Below the pieces are notes generated by a model. The model did no database searches, had not been told where the DNA came from, and worked only from the letters and a program-made list of their open reading frames with translations. DNA of 64,000 bases from Zhengella sp020637775 (GTDB lineage Bacteria; Pseudomonadota; Alphaproteobacteria; Rhizobiales; Rhizobiaceae). The position numbers were made by a program, and so were the translations under genes. The DNA is taken from contig NZ_JAWKWO010000001.1 in assembly GCF_041397485.1 (NCBI RefSeq), positions 992,001 through 1,056,000 of the forward strand. Reading direction: 5' to 3'. Shown piece by piece: positions 7,552 to 15,178 of this stretch (positions are counted from its first letter, which is position 1; every line of letters begins with the position of its first letter).

Positions 7552-8769
7552 ATGAGGAATGCAAGCAAACGCGCGGCCGTGCTGGCCGTTGCGACGGGCG
7601 CCTCGCTCGTTGCCATCGCGGCCGGCGCACAGGAAACGGGTGTCACCGACTCCACCATCAGGATCGGTCTTGTGCAGCCGTTCAGCGGCCCGGCCTCCGC
7701 CTATTCGCAGATTGCCAAGACCGATCAGGCCTATGTCGAGATGCTCAATGACAATGGCGGCGTCTGCGGGCGCAAGATCGAACTGATTGCCTATGACGAC
7801 GGCTACAGCCCGCCCAAGACGGTGGAGCAGACGCGCAAGCTCGTCGAGAGCGACGAGGTCATGTTCATCTTCAACGGCCTTGGCACGCCCACCAATTCGG
7901 CCATCCAGAAATACATGAACGCCAGGAAGGTGCCGCAACTCTTCGTCGCCACCGGTGCGTCCAAGTTCGGCGATCCGGAAAACTTTCCCTGGACCATGGG
8001 CTGGCAGCCCAACTACGTCGACGAGGGCAAGATCTACGCCGCCTATATCCGCGAGAACCATCCCGACGGCAAGATCGGCATCCTCTACCAGAACGACGAC
8101 TACGGAAAAGACTACGTTAACGGCCTGAAGGCCGGTCTCGGCGACAAGGCTTCGATGATCGTCGCCGAACAGCCCTATGAAACCTCCGACCCCACGGTCG
8201 ATTCCCAGATCATCAATCTCAAGGCTTCCGGCGCGGACATCTTCATCAATGTCGGCACCCCCAAATTCGCCGCCCAGGCGATCAAGAAGGCCCATGAGAT
8301 CGGCTGGAAACCCACGCAGTTCCTCAACAGCGTCTCCAATTCCGTCGGCGCGGTGCTCAAGCCGGCAGGCCTGGAAGCCTCCAGGGGCATCATCAGCGCG
8401 GCCTATCTGAAGGATCCGCAGGATCCGCAATGGGAAAACGACGAGGGCCTGAAGAAGTGGCACGCCTTCATGGACAAGTACTATCCCGACGGCGACAAGA
8501 CCTCCAACTTCACCATCTATGGCTACGGGGTCACGCAAACGCTTGAAAACGTGCTGCGGGCGAGTTGCGACGACCTCACCCGTGCCGGCATCATGAAGGC
8601 GGCCGCCAGTATCGACAATCTCGAACTCGATGTCTCCCTGCCCGGCATCAACGTCAATACGGGCCCGAGCGATTTCTATCCGCTCCAGTCCATGCAGCTT
8701 GAACGCTTCAATGGCGAGCGGTTCGAGCTTTTCGGCGAGATCATCGACGGTGCGTCGGCCAGCAACTGA
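7552..8769 (+). CDS. Periplasmic substrate-binding protein of the Liv-type ABC transporter
   Basis: A 405-residue secreted binding protein of the Leu/Ile/Val-binding type (periplasmic-binding type 1 fold). Residues 1-26 form a signal peptide ending at AGAQ. The mature start, VTDSTIRIGLVQPFSGPAS, and LNDNGGVCGRKIELIAYDDG are typical of amino acid/amide-binding members; the Y-DD-Y-KPPKT-like segment (YDDGYSPPKTVEQTRKLVE) is family-wide. The gene follows livM by 26 bases with a GAGGGAG ribosome site and closes the operon before a terminator. The ligand cannot be told by eye; adjacent fadE, SDR and IclR genes hint at a carbon source rather than plain branched-chain amino acid uptake, but this is inference. 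Confidence 0.88.
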   Translation: MRNASKRAAVLAVATGASLVAIAAGAQETGVTDSTIRIGLVQPFSGPASAYSQIAKTDQAYVEMLNDNGGVCGRKIELIAYDDGYSPPKTVEQTRKLVESDEVMFIFNGLGTPTNSAIQKYMNARKVPQLFVATGASKFGDPENFPWTMGWQPNYVDEGKIYAAYIRENHPDGKIGILYQNDDYGKDYVNGLKAGLGDKASMIVAEQPYETSDPTVDSQIINLKASGADIFINVGTPKFAAQAIKKAHEIGWKPTQFLNSVSNSVGAVLKPAGLEASRGIISAAYLKDPQDPQWENDEGLKKWHAFMDKYYPDGDKTSNFTIYGYGVTQTLENVLRASCDDLTRAGIMKAAASIDNLELDVSLPGINVNTGPSDFYPLQSMQLERFNGERFELFGEIIDGASASN

Positions 8770-8793
8770 AGGGCTGACGGCCAGCCCGGAAAT

Positions 8794-8818
8794 CCGCGGC
8801 TTTCCGGCCGCGGTTTTC
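8794..8818 (+). terminator. Rho-independent terminator after the liv operon
   Basis: CCGCGG (8794-8799) pairs with CCGCGG (8808-8813) around an 8-base loop, followed by TTTTCCTTT. It begins 24 bases after the stop of the binding-protein gene. Confidence 0.7.
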
Positions 8819-8978
8819 CTTTCTCCCCGCCCCTTGTCTGCGGCAGGACTCGCCAAAGCGACCGTCTTGTGTTAACTATTATCTATCGCTGGCATTCGGT
8901 ATCGGCAGCCGGCGCCTGAGAGACATCTCCCTTTCCAACCGGGTTTGCGCTCCCGCCTTAACGGCAAAGGAGCATGCG

Positions 8979-9161
8979 ATGCATTCGCAGACAATGACCT
9001 GTTCCGCCTGCGGAACTGTCAATCACATCATTGTGGAAGGCGACATTTCCCTCGTTGAACAAATCCGCTGTTCGAAATGCCTCGAACCTCTGGGCAAGTT
9101 CGACGATATGAGCGCTGCCATGAAGCCGGACGCACCGGGCCGCCCGCCGGCGTCCACCTGA
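8979..9161 (+). CDS. Small zinc-ribbon-like protein
   Basis: A 60-residue protein with two CxxC knuckles, CSAC near residues 8-11 and CSKC near 31-34, spaced like a rubredoxin or zinc-ribbon fold. The C-terminal 20 residues are low-complexity and probably disordered. The ATG at 8979 follows a good AAAGGAG ribosome site. It stands alone between the liv terminator and the tRNA-Leu gene on the other strand. Function is not recognised; small ribbons of this kind occur as DNA/RNA-binding or assembly factors. An alternative start is the internal ATG six codons later (MTCSAC). Confidence 0.6.
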   Translation: MHSQTMTCSACGTVNHIIVEGDISLVEQIRCSKCLEPLGKFDDMSAAMKPDAPGRPPAST

Positions 9162-9256
9162 CCGGTCGGCGGATCCCGCCGCCTCGCGAACCGCATGAAA
9201 AAGCTGACGCTGCGAGCAACCCGCAACGGAAACGTCTTGAGACTGTCGTGATCGTT

Positions 9257-9341
9257 TGGTGCCCCTGGCCGGGATCGAACCAGCACTCCTTGCGGAACTC
9301 GATTTTGAGTCGAGCGCGTCTACCAATTCCGCCACAGGGGC
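9257..9341 (-). tRNA. tRNA-Leu (anticodon CAA)
   Basis: An 85-base tRNA on the minus strand with encoded CCA end (9257-9259 region). The acceptor stem pairs GCCCCTG with CAGGGGC, the anticodon stem CTCGA/TCGAG encloses the loop CTCAAAA giving anticodon CAA (9305-9307 on the plus strand), and a long variable arm typical of class II leucine tRNAs is present. The T-arm reads GGTTCGATCC. It decodes UUG. A well-spaced promoter lies upstream at 9379-9406. Confidence 0.95.
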
Positions 9342-9378
9342 CCGTGGCCAGGCAAATGCATGACCACGATGGCGCCGG

Positions 9379-9406
9379 ACTATACGAACCGGACGCCTCA
9401 CGTCAA
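9379..9406 (-). promoter_or_regulatory. Predicted promoter of tRNA-Leu
   Basis: On the minus strand TTGACG (9401-9406) and TATAGT (9379-9384) are 16 bases apart and lie about 30 bases upstream of the tRNA 5' end, a normal leader length. Motif-based prediction. Confidence 0.65.
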
Positions 9407-9517
9407 TCACATTCCAACCATGTCTGCGGTTGCACCCTTGCCAGCCTCGCCGACCGCGCCTACACGGGAGACCGAAACCGGCATGCGTCCGGTCCCTTCG
9501 TGCAAGAGTGATCGAGC

Positions 9518-10099
9518 ATGCTGCGCCGCCTTTATGACTGGACATTGTCGCTTGCCGGAACCCGCCATGCCGAAAAGGCGCTGGCCGGCATTTCCTTCGC
9601 CGAGAGTTCGTTCTTCCCCATCCCGCCGGATGTTCTGTTGATCCCGATGGTGCTGGCGAAGCGGGAAAACTGGCTGCGCATCGCCATCCTGTGCACGCTG
9701 TCATCGGTCGCCGGGGCTTTCCTGGGCTATGCCATCGGCATGTTTCTCTATGAAACCGTCGGCGAGCCCCTTCTGGCGTTCTATGGCAAGGTCGATGCCT
9801 TCGAGCAGATCAGCGCCTGGTACAACACCTGGGGCGGCTGGGGCGTGCTGTTTGCCGCGGTTACGCCCTTTCCCTACAAGGTGCTGACCATCTTCTCCGG
9901 CGCCACCGGCCTGAATTTCCTGGTTTTCACCATCGTCTCCATCATCGGCCGCGCGGCCCGGTTCTTCCTCGTCGCCTTTCTGCTCTATCGCTGGGGCGAG
10001 CCGATCCGTGTTTTCATCGAGAAATACCTCAACCTTCTTTTCATCCTTTTCATGGTGTTGCTGATCGGCGGTTTTGTCGCCATCCGCTACGTCTTCTGA
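9518..10099 (+). CDS. DedA/YqaA family membrane protein (SNARE-associated domain)
   Basis: A 193-residue inner-membrane protein with four to five hydrophobic segments. The region GISFAESSFFPIPPDVLLIPMVLAK (split here: residues 24-48) and the later TPFPYKVLTIFSGATGL match the YqaA branch of the DedA (SNARE-associated, VTT) family. DedA proteins act in undecaprenyl-phosphate or phospholipid flipping and membrane homeostasis; the precise role of YqaA members is unsettled. The dsbB-like gene follows 17 bases later on the same strand, suggesting co-transcription. Confidence 0.85.
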   Translation: MLRRLYDWTLSLAGTRHAEKALAGISFAESSFFPIPPDVLLIPMVLAKRENWLRIAILCTLSSVAGAFLGYAIGMFLYETVGEPLLAFYGKVDAFEQISAWYNTWGGWGVLFAAVTPFPYKVLTIFSGATGLNFLVFTIVSIIGRAARFFLVAFLLYRWGEPIRVFIEKYLNLLFILFMVLLIGGFVAIRYVF

Positions 10100-10116
10100 T
10101 CACCCTGGATAGACCC

Positions 10117-10623
10117 ATGACCATTCACGCCACCCGCACCGCCACATCGACGGCCCTGTTTCTCGCCATTGCCATGGCTGCCACGGTGGCCACCGCGCTG
10201 GGCTTCGAGCATATCGGCGGATACATTCCCTGCGCGCTCTGCCTGGAGCAGCGTACGCCCTACTATGTCGGCGCCCCTCTCATGCTGGCGACCTTCCTCC
10301 TGGCCCGGTTCGGTGCCGGTCAGCGGCTCGTCCGCCTGCTCCTGTCCGCCGGCGGCGCACTGATGATCTATGGCCTCGTGCTCGGCACCTATCATGCCGG
10401 TGTGGAGTGGGGTTTCTGGGCCGGGCCGAGCGATTGCGTGTCGGCTGCACCGGTCCTGTCGGGGTCGGTGGAAGACCTTCTCAAGGGCGCCACCTCGCAG
10501 AGACCGCCATCCTGCGATGAAGCGGCGTTGCGCATTTTCGGTCTCTCGATGGCCGGATGGAACGTGCTGGCAAGCGCCTTCCTCGCGGCAGTCGCCTTTC
10601 GCGGAGCATTCGCCAGGCGCTGA
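10117..10623 (+). CDS. dsbB: Disulfide bond formation protein B (DsbB family)
   Basis: A 168-residue four-helix inner-membrane protein that would re-oxidise the periplasmic thiol oxidase DsbA and pass electrons to quinone. Both redox pairs are visible: Cys39/Cys42 in IPCALCLEQR and Cys107/Cys133 in the second periplasmic loop (GPSDC and PPSCDE). The Q-R after the first pair (EQR) matches the quinone-side arginine position of DsbB. Length is normal. It is the second gene after the DedA-like gene and converges with the HNH gene. No dsbA lies in this window. Confidence 0.88.
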   Translation: MTIHATRTATSTALFLAIAMAATVATALGFEHIGGYIPCALCLEQRTPYYVGAPLMLATFLLARFGAGQRLVRLLLSAGGALMIYGLVLGTYHAGVEWGFWAGPSDCVSAAPVLSGSVEDLLKGATSQRPPSCDEAALRIFGLSMAGWNVLASAFLAAVAFRGAFARR

Positions 10624-10647
10624 GGCGCAACGCCCGCCGGCCCGGCG

Positions 10648-11205
10648 TCACGGCTCCAGTTCGACGTCCCAGTAGAGATAGTCCATCCAGCTTTCATGCA
10701 GGAAATTGGGCGGAAAGCCGCGGCCATTGTTGTGCAGGTCATGCACGGTCGGCTGGAAGGGCTTCTGCCGTGGCCACATCCTGGCATGTTCCGGCATCAT
10801 GCCGCCCTTTTTCAGATTGCAGGGCGAACAGGCCGCCACGATGTTCTCCCAGTTCGTGGTCCCGCCGCAGCGCCGCGGCACGACATGGTCGAACGTCAGA
10901 TCCTCCTCCGAACCGCAATACTGGCAGCGAAACCGGTCGCGCAGGAAGACATTGAAGCGCGTGAAGGCGGGATGGCGCGCCGGCTTCACATAGGTTTTCA
11001 GCGAAACGACGCTCGGCACCCTCATCCGGAAACTCGGCGAGGTCACCTCGTGATCATATTCCGCCACAATGTTCACCCGGTCGAGAAAGACCGCCTTGAT
11101 CGCGTCCTGCCACGACCAAAGGGACAGCGGATAATAACTCAAGGGACGGTAGTCCGCATTCAGTACAAGAGCGGGCAATCCGTCCGGATTGACGTGCACC
11201 GTCAC
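10648..11205 (-). CDS. HNH endonuclease domain protein
   Basis: A 185-residue protein with a C-terminal HNH nuclease fold. Zinc ligands are Cys94/Cys97 (CQYC) and Cys126/Cys129 (CSPC), the HNH motif contains Asp107-His108 in FDHVVP and Asn130 in CNLKKGG. The N-terminal half starts PALVLNADYRPLSYYPLSLW, a conserved lead shared by housekeeping bacterial HNH proteins often placed near DNA-repair genes; it is not a phage terminase or group I homing enzyme by appearance. The next gene on the strand is an AlkA-like glycosylase, though transcribed from further upstream. Substrate unknown. Confidence 0.85.
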   Translation of the reverse strand: MTVHVNPDGLPALVLNADYRPLSYYPLSLWSWQDAIKAVFLDRVNIVAEYDHEVTSPSFRMRVPSVVSLKTYVKPARHPAFTRFNVFLRDRFRCQYCGSEEDLTFDHVVPRRCGGTTNWENIVAACSPCNLKKGGMMPEHARMWPRQKPFQPTVHDLHNNGRGFPPNFLHESWMDYLYWDVELEP

Positions 11206-11330
11206 GCCATGACCCCCTATGTTTCAGGTCTGTCGGCGCGGATACTGTAAGCCGGAGATGACAGCATTGTGAAGCCGCTATTTCATCTGTGCGCGGTTTA
11301 GGTGCGTCTGTTTTTATTGCTTTTTTGGCT

Positions 11331-11975
11331 TCACCGGGTGGAAGGGGCGCCATCGCGCCCCCGCATCGCGGCATAGTGCGCCCAGAAAAGCCGTGCCGCC
11401 ACGCCCCGCCACGGGGCCCATGATTCGGCAAGCGCGGCCAGCGCCTTCTCGCCGGGCCGCGCCTCCAGGCCCAGCGCCTCGTGCACCGAGGCCTGCAACG
11501 CCACGTCGCGCGCGGGAAAGATGTCCGGATGGCCACCGGCAAACAGCAGGTAGACCTCCGCTGTCCACGGGCCGACCCCGCGGATCACGGTCAATCGCCC
11601 GATGGCCTCTTCAGCCGGCAAGCCGCCCAATCCGCCAAGGCCGAGGCCGCCGGCTTCCGCCCTGGCAATGGCCAGCAGCGTTGCCTGTTTGGGCCGGGAA
11701 AGGCCGGCCTGGCGAAAGACGGCATCGTCCGCATGCATCACCGCTTCGGGCGTCAGCGGATCGAGCAGGCCGGCCAGGCGCCCGAAAATGGCATCGGCGC
11801 TTGCCTTGGAGACCTGCTGGGCGACGATGATCGAGGCAAGCGAGGCAAAGCCGGGCGCGGAACGGCGCAGCGGGACCGGGCCTGCCCGCTCGATGACCGG
11901 CTTGAGGCGGGCATCGCGGCCGGCAAGCGCCGCCAGTCCCTCGGCAATGTCATCCAGTGTCTCGATCGGTCGCAT
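11331..11975 (-). CDS. DNA-3-methyladenine glycosylase, AlkA-like
   Basis: A 214-residue base-excision repair glycosylase of the HhH-GPD superfamily that removes alkylated bases such as 3-methyladenine. The helix-hairpin-helix lies at 131-143 (IRGVGPWTAEVYL) and the catalytic aspartate is Asp157 in FPARD. It lacks the N-terminal Ada-like domain of E. coli AlkA, being the short form common in alphaproteobacteria. The ATG at 11975 was chosen because family similarity begins at once; the open frame continues upstream into gluQ antisense. Divergent from gluQ with 72 bases between starts. Confidence 0.85.
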   Translation of the reverse strand: MRPIETLDDIAEGLAALAGRDARLKPVIERAGPVPLRRSAPGFASLASIIVAQQVSKASADAIFGRLAGLLDPLTPEAVMHADDAVFRQAGLSRPKQATLLAIARAEAGGLGLGGLGGLPAEEAIGRLTVIRGVGPWTAEVYLLFAGGHPDIFPARDVALQASVHEALGLEARPGEKALAALAESWAPWRGVAARLFWAHYAAMRGRDGAPSTR

Positions 11976-12047
11976 GTCCGCAGCTTGCCACCTTGAGGGG
12001 CCAGCGGCTAGTCTCCCCGTCCGTTCACCGAGCCGCGCCGCCTCCCG

Positions 12048-12929
12048 ATGATCCGACCTGTCTTCCGCTTCGCGCCCAGCCCGAATGGCGCCCTGCATCT
12101 GGGCCATGCCTATTCGGCCTGCCTCAACCATGACATGGCACGGGCAGCCGGCGGCCGTTTCCTGCTGCGCATGGAAGACATCGACACGACCCGCTGTACG
12201 CCGCGACTGGAAGCCGCCATGCTGGAAGACCTCGACTGGCTGGGCCTGGAATGGGAACGGCCGGTGCGCCGCCAGTCCGAGCACTTTGCCGACTATGCTG
12301 CCGCGCTGGAGGCGCTCGCCGCCGAAGGCCTCGTCTACCCCGCCTTCCTGTCCCGTGGCGAGATCCGGGCCGCCATTGCCGAGGCGGAAGCCGGAACAGA
12401 CGCGCCATGGCCGCGCGACCCCGACGGGGCGCCGCTCTATCCGGGCTCGGAGCGCGCCATGCCGCAACGCCTGCGCGATGAGCGCATCGCCGCCGGCGAG
12501 CCCTTTGCCTGGCGGCTCGACATGCAGGCCGCACTTGCCTTCGCCGGGCCGGTGGCCGGCTGGCAGGAAACCGGCGCGGGACCTGGCGGGGAGACCGGTC
12601 TCGTACCGGCCGAACCGGAACTCTGGGGCGATGTCGTGCTGGCGCGCAAGGAGACACCGGCCAGCTATCACCTGTCGGTCACCGTGGACGACGCGCTGCA
12701 GGGCGTGACGCACGTGGTGCGCGGCCGCGACCTTTTTCACGCAACGTCATTGCACCGCTTGCTGCAGGACCTTCTTGGCTTGCCGTCCCCGGTCTATCAT
12801 CATCACCGCCTTGTCCTCGGCGGCGACGGCCGCAAGCTGTCCAAGAGCCACGGCGATACGGCGCTGTCGAGCCTGCGCGCGGCCGGCACCACGCCCGCGG
12901 ACATCCGAAAAATGGTGGGGATGATGTAA
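12048..12929 (+). CDS. gluQ: Glutamyl-Q tRNA(Asp) synthetase
   Basis: A 293-residue truncated glutamyl-tRNA synthetase paralogue that attaches glutamate to the queuosine base of tRNA-Asp. It has the HIGH-like HLGH (17-20) within FAPSPNGALHLGHA and KLSKS at 263-267, and lacks the anticodon-binding domain, as expected. The zinc-ligand cysteines of E. coli GluQ are not found: the segment after YPAFLSRGEI holds no cysteine. Loss of zinc ligands is seen in part of the family. A queuosine-precursor transporter gene lies elsewhere in the window (43787). Confidence 0.9.
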   Translation: MIRPVFRFAPSPNGALHLGHAYSACLNHDMARAAGGRFLLRMEDIDTTRCTPRLEAAMLEDLDWLGLEWERPVRRQSEHFADYAAALEALAAEGLVYPAFLSRGEIRAAIAEAEAGTDAPWPRDPDGAPLYPGSERAMPQRLRDERIAAGEPFAWRLDMQAALAFAGPVAGWQETGAGPGGETGLVPAEPELWGDVVLARKETPASYHLSVTVDDALQGVTHVVRGRDLFHATSLHRLLQDLLGLPSPVYHHHRLVLGGDGRKLSKSHGDTALSSLRAAGTTPADIRKMVGMM

Positions 12930-12961
12930 GGCCGCTTTCGCGCCAGGCATGGCCGGGCCGC

Positions 12962-13252
12962 CTAGTCCGTGCGGTAGAAGATGCCCTTTGCGAACGCCAG
13001 TATGCTCATCAGCAGGCAGCCGCCGGTCACCCCTGCCGCCACCGCGATCTGGAGATTGCGGAACGGTATGCCATACGCATTGCAGATATAGATTGAACCG
13101 AAGAAGCCGATCACCAGGACAACCATGTTGCCGGCCGGGCCGAAGCCCTCTTCCCGTATGATCCGGTCGAGTGCGTAGCCGAACACATAGGCCAGCATCG
13201 AAACCACCATGAACCCGACAACCAGCCAGAAGGGATCGATTCTCCATATCAT
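12962..13252 (-). CDS. Small integral membrane protein of unknown function
   Basis: A 96-residue protein, almost entirely hydrophobic, with three predicted helices: residues about 8-28 (FWLVVGFMVVSMLAYVFGYA), 40-62 and 68-88. The loop after helix one is charged (LDRIIREEGFGPAGN). No family is recognised with confidence. The ATG at 13252 was preferred because upstream in-frame starts lack a ribosome site. It lies between the convergent gluQ and the divergent DMT transporter gene. Confidence 0.65.
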   Translation of the reverse strand: MIWRIDPFWLVVGFMVVSMLAYVFGYALDRIIREEGFGPAGNMVVLVIGFFGSIYICNAYGIPFRNLQIAVAAGVTGGCLLMSILAFAKGIFYRTD

Positions 13253-13398
13253 GGGGCTTGGCCTCACGCTCGCGATTGTCATTCGCACGAAACTTTGCGC
13301 ATCGTAGCGTCAATTTCTTTCGCTTTGCTTAAGCCTGCCGCCGGTATATGCGGGAACCTCGTTCATCCCCAACGGCAACAACCTGCGCAGACATCCCC

Positions 13399-14295
13399 AT
13401 GAATCCGGCTCGCATCGCTCCTCCCCTCTTTGTCGGCCTGTGGGCCACCGGCTTCATCGGCGCACGTTACGCGATGCCCTATGCCGAGCCCTTCACCTTT
13501 CTGGGCGTCCGCTTCGTCCTATCCGCCGCGCTGATTGCCGGCCTCGTGGCCTGGTTTGCCGGGCCGCGCCTCAAGCCGGCCCATGTCATCCATTCCATGG
13601 TGGCCGGCGTTCTCATGCACGGGGTTTACCTGGGCGGCGTCTTCTGGGCCATCCGCCACGGCATGCCGGCCGGACTGTCCGCGCTCATCATCGGCCTTCA
13701 GCCGCTGATCACCGCCTTCATGGCGGTTCCCGCGCTCGGCGAACGGGTGACCGGCCGCCACTGGACGGGCCTCGTCGTGGGCTTTGCCGGCGTCATCATC
13801 GTCCTGTGGCCGAAGATCGGCGTCATCGGCGCCGGCGTGAACGCCGCCACGCTTGCCGCCTCTGTCATCTCCGTGCTCGGCATGAGCGCCGGCACCATCT
13901 GGCAGAAGCGCTTCGTCCAGGGGGCAAATCTCATGCGCGGCACATTCTGGCAGTATCTCGGCGGTGTCCTGGCCGCCATTCCCATGGTGCTGTTCTTCGA
14001 GGAAGGGCATCTGGAAATCAACGGCAGCACGATCTTTGCCATGGCATGGCTCGTCCTCGTTCTGTCCATCGGCGCGATCATGCTGCTGATGTACCTCATC
14101 CGCGAGGGCGCGATCTCCAAGGTCGCATCGCTCTTCTATCTCGTTCCCGCCTGCACGGCGGTGTTCGCCTGGATCCTGTTCGGTGAGGAACTGCTGCCAG
14201 TGCAGATCCTCGGCATGGCCATCACGAGCTTCGGCGTGGCTCTGGCGACGATGGCAAACGCGAAACCTGCTCCCGCAAGGACCGGTAGCGCATGA
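13399..14295 (+). CDS. DMT family transporter (EamA domains)
   Basis: A 298-residue membrane protein with ten hydrophobic helices in two EamA halves, the drug/metabolite transporter arrangement. The N-terminus PPLFVGLWATGFIGARYAMP and the segment PLITAFMAVPALGERVTGRHW are typical; the second half repeats this with PACTAVFAWILFGEELLPVQ. Probably exports or imports a small metabolite; the substrate is not predictable. Its last 74 bases overlap the convergent BrkB-like gene. A longer start at 13348 is possible but less likely. Confidence 0.85.
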   Translation: MNPARIAPPLFVGLWATGFIGARYAMPYAEPFTFLGVRFVLSAALIAGLVAWFAGPRLKPAHVIHSMVAGVLMHGVYLGGVFWAIRHGMPAGLSALIIGLQPLITAFMAVPALGERVTGRHWTGLVVGFAGVIIVLWPKIGVIGAGVNAATLAASVISVLGMSAGTIWQKRFVQGANLMRGTFWQYLGGVLAAIPMVLFFEEGHLEINGSTIFAMAWLVLVLSIGAIMLLMYLIREGAISKVASLFYLVPACTAVFAWILFGEELLPVQILGMAITSFGVALATMANAKPAPARTGSA

Positions 14296-15106
14296 TCGCG
14301 GCATTGAGTTCGGCACCGATGATGAAGATCGCCGCGATCATGTAGAGAAACACCAGTGCGATGATGATCGAGGCCAGACCGGCATAGGTCGACGCGTAAT
14401 TGGCGAAACTGTTGAGATAGGCGGCAAAGCCCGACGATCCGACGATCCAGAACACGAGTGTCAGCACCACGCCCGGCAGGATGTCGCGAATGGTGCGCCG
14501 CCCGCAGGGCAGCCATTTGTGCGCAGACACCAGCCCGACCGTCAGGACCAGCGCCGCCACGCCAAGGCGAAGCGCATCGAAGCTGCCATACCATTCCGAA
14601 ACCACGGGGAAGCGCAGCGTGATCTGGCGCACGATCACCGGAAGCGCCACCAGCAGCAGGCTGACGACAACCAGCACGACCGTGGCCAGCACCACGAAGC
14701 CCAGGCTCTGGGCGCGCAACAGGATGACCGAGCGCCCCTCCACCTGCCGGTAGGCGCGGTTGAGCGATGTTCGCAGCGCTTCGACGCCATTGGACGCGAA
14801 GATGAGGGCAAGCACGGCGCCGATCGTCAGGAGGTCGCCGCGCTGGGTCGTCAGCACGCTGTTGACCTCGCGCGACAGCGGCGCGGCAATCGTCTCCGGC
14901 CAGGTGTCGAAAATCAGGTGTACGGCGGAATCCGCGAAGGCATCGGCCCCCAGGAAGACAGCCAGCGTCGTTGCGAAGATGAGAAAGGGAAACAGCGCCA
15001 TCAATGTCGAGAGGGCGACATGGCTGGCCATGGCCCAGCCGTCATCGCGGGAAAAATGCCCGAAGGCATCGCCCAGGATCCGCCTTGCCGCGATGTATCT
15101 TGGCAT
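14222..15106 (-). CDS. YihY/BrkB family membrane protein
   Basis: A 294-residue protein with six hydrophobic segments. The N-terminal block DDGWAMASHVALSTLMALFP and the late IGAELNAAIMRYR (around 265-277) are hallmarks of the YihY/BrkB family (once named ribonuclease BN, now considered a membrane protein of unknown transport or envelope role). SRxxxxxFASNGVEALRTSLNRAYR near the middle is also conserved. The start at 15106 sits 72 bases from the divergent SDR gene. The 3' end overlaps the convergent DMT gene by 74 bases. Confidence 0.87.
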   Translation of the reverse strand: MPRYIAARRILGDAFGHFSRDDGWAMASHVALSTLMALFPFLIFATTLAVFLGADAFADSAVHLIFDTWPETIAAPLSREVNSVLTTQRGDLLTIGAVLALIFASNGVEALRTSLNRAYRQVEGRSVILLRAQSLGFVVLATVVLVVVSLLLVALPVIVRQITLRFPVVSEWYGSFDALRLGVAALVLTVGLVSAHKWLPCGRRTIRDILPGVVLTLVFWIVGSSGFAAYLNSFANYASTYAGLASIIIALVFLYMIAAIFIIGAELNAAIMRYRSLREQVSRLPSSPEPRRSS

Positions 15107-15178
15107 CAGCCTGTCCTTCTGGTTGCGCGCTGCCTTTGTATATGGGAAATGCAGGCTATCGAGAAAGGGTGTTTTCGC

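Noticed and set aside
10648..11205. HNH nuclease as a defence or homing element
   Set aside because: Standard chromosomal HNH family with conserved N-terminus; no restriction, toxin or phage partner beside it.
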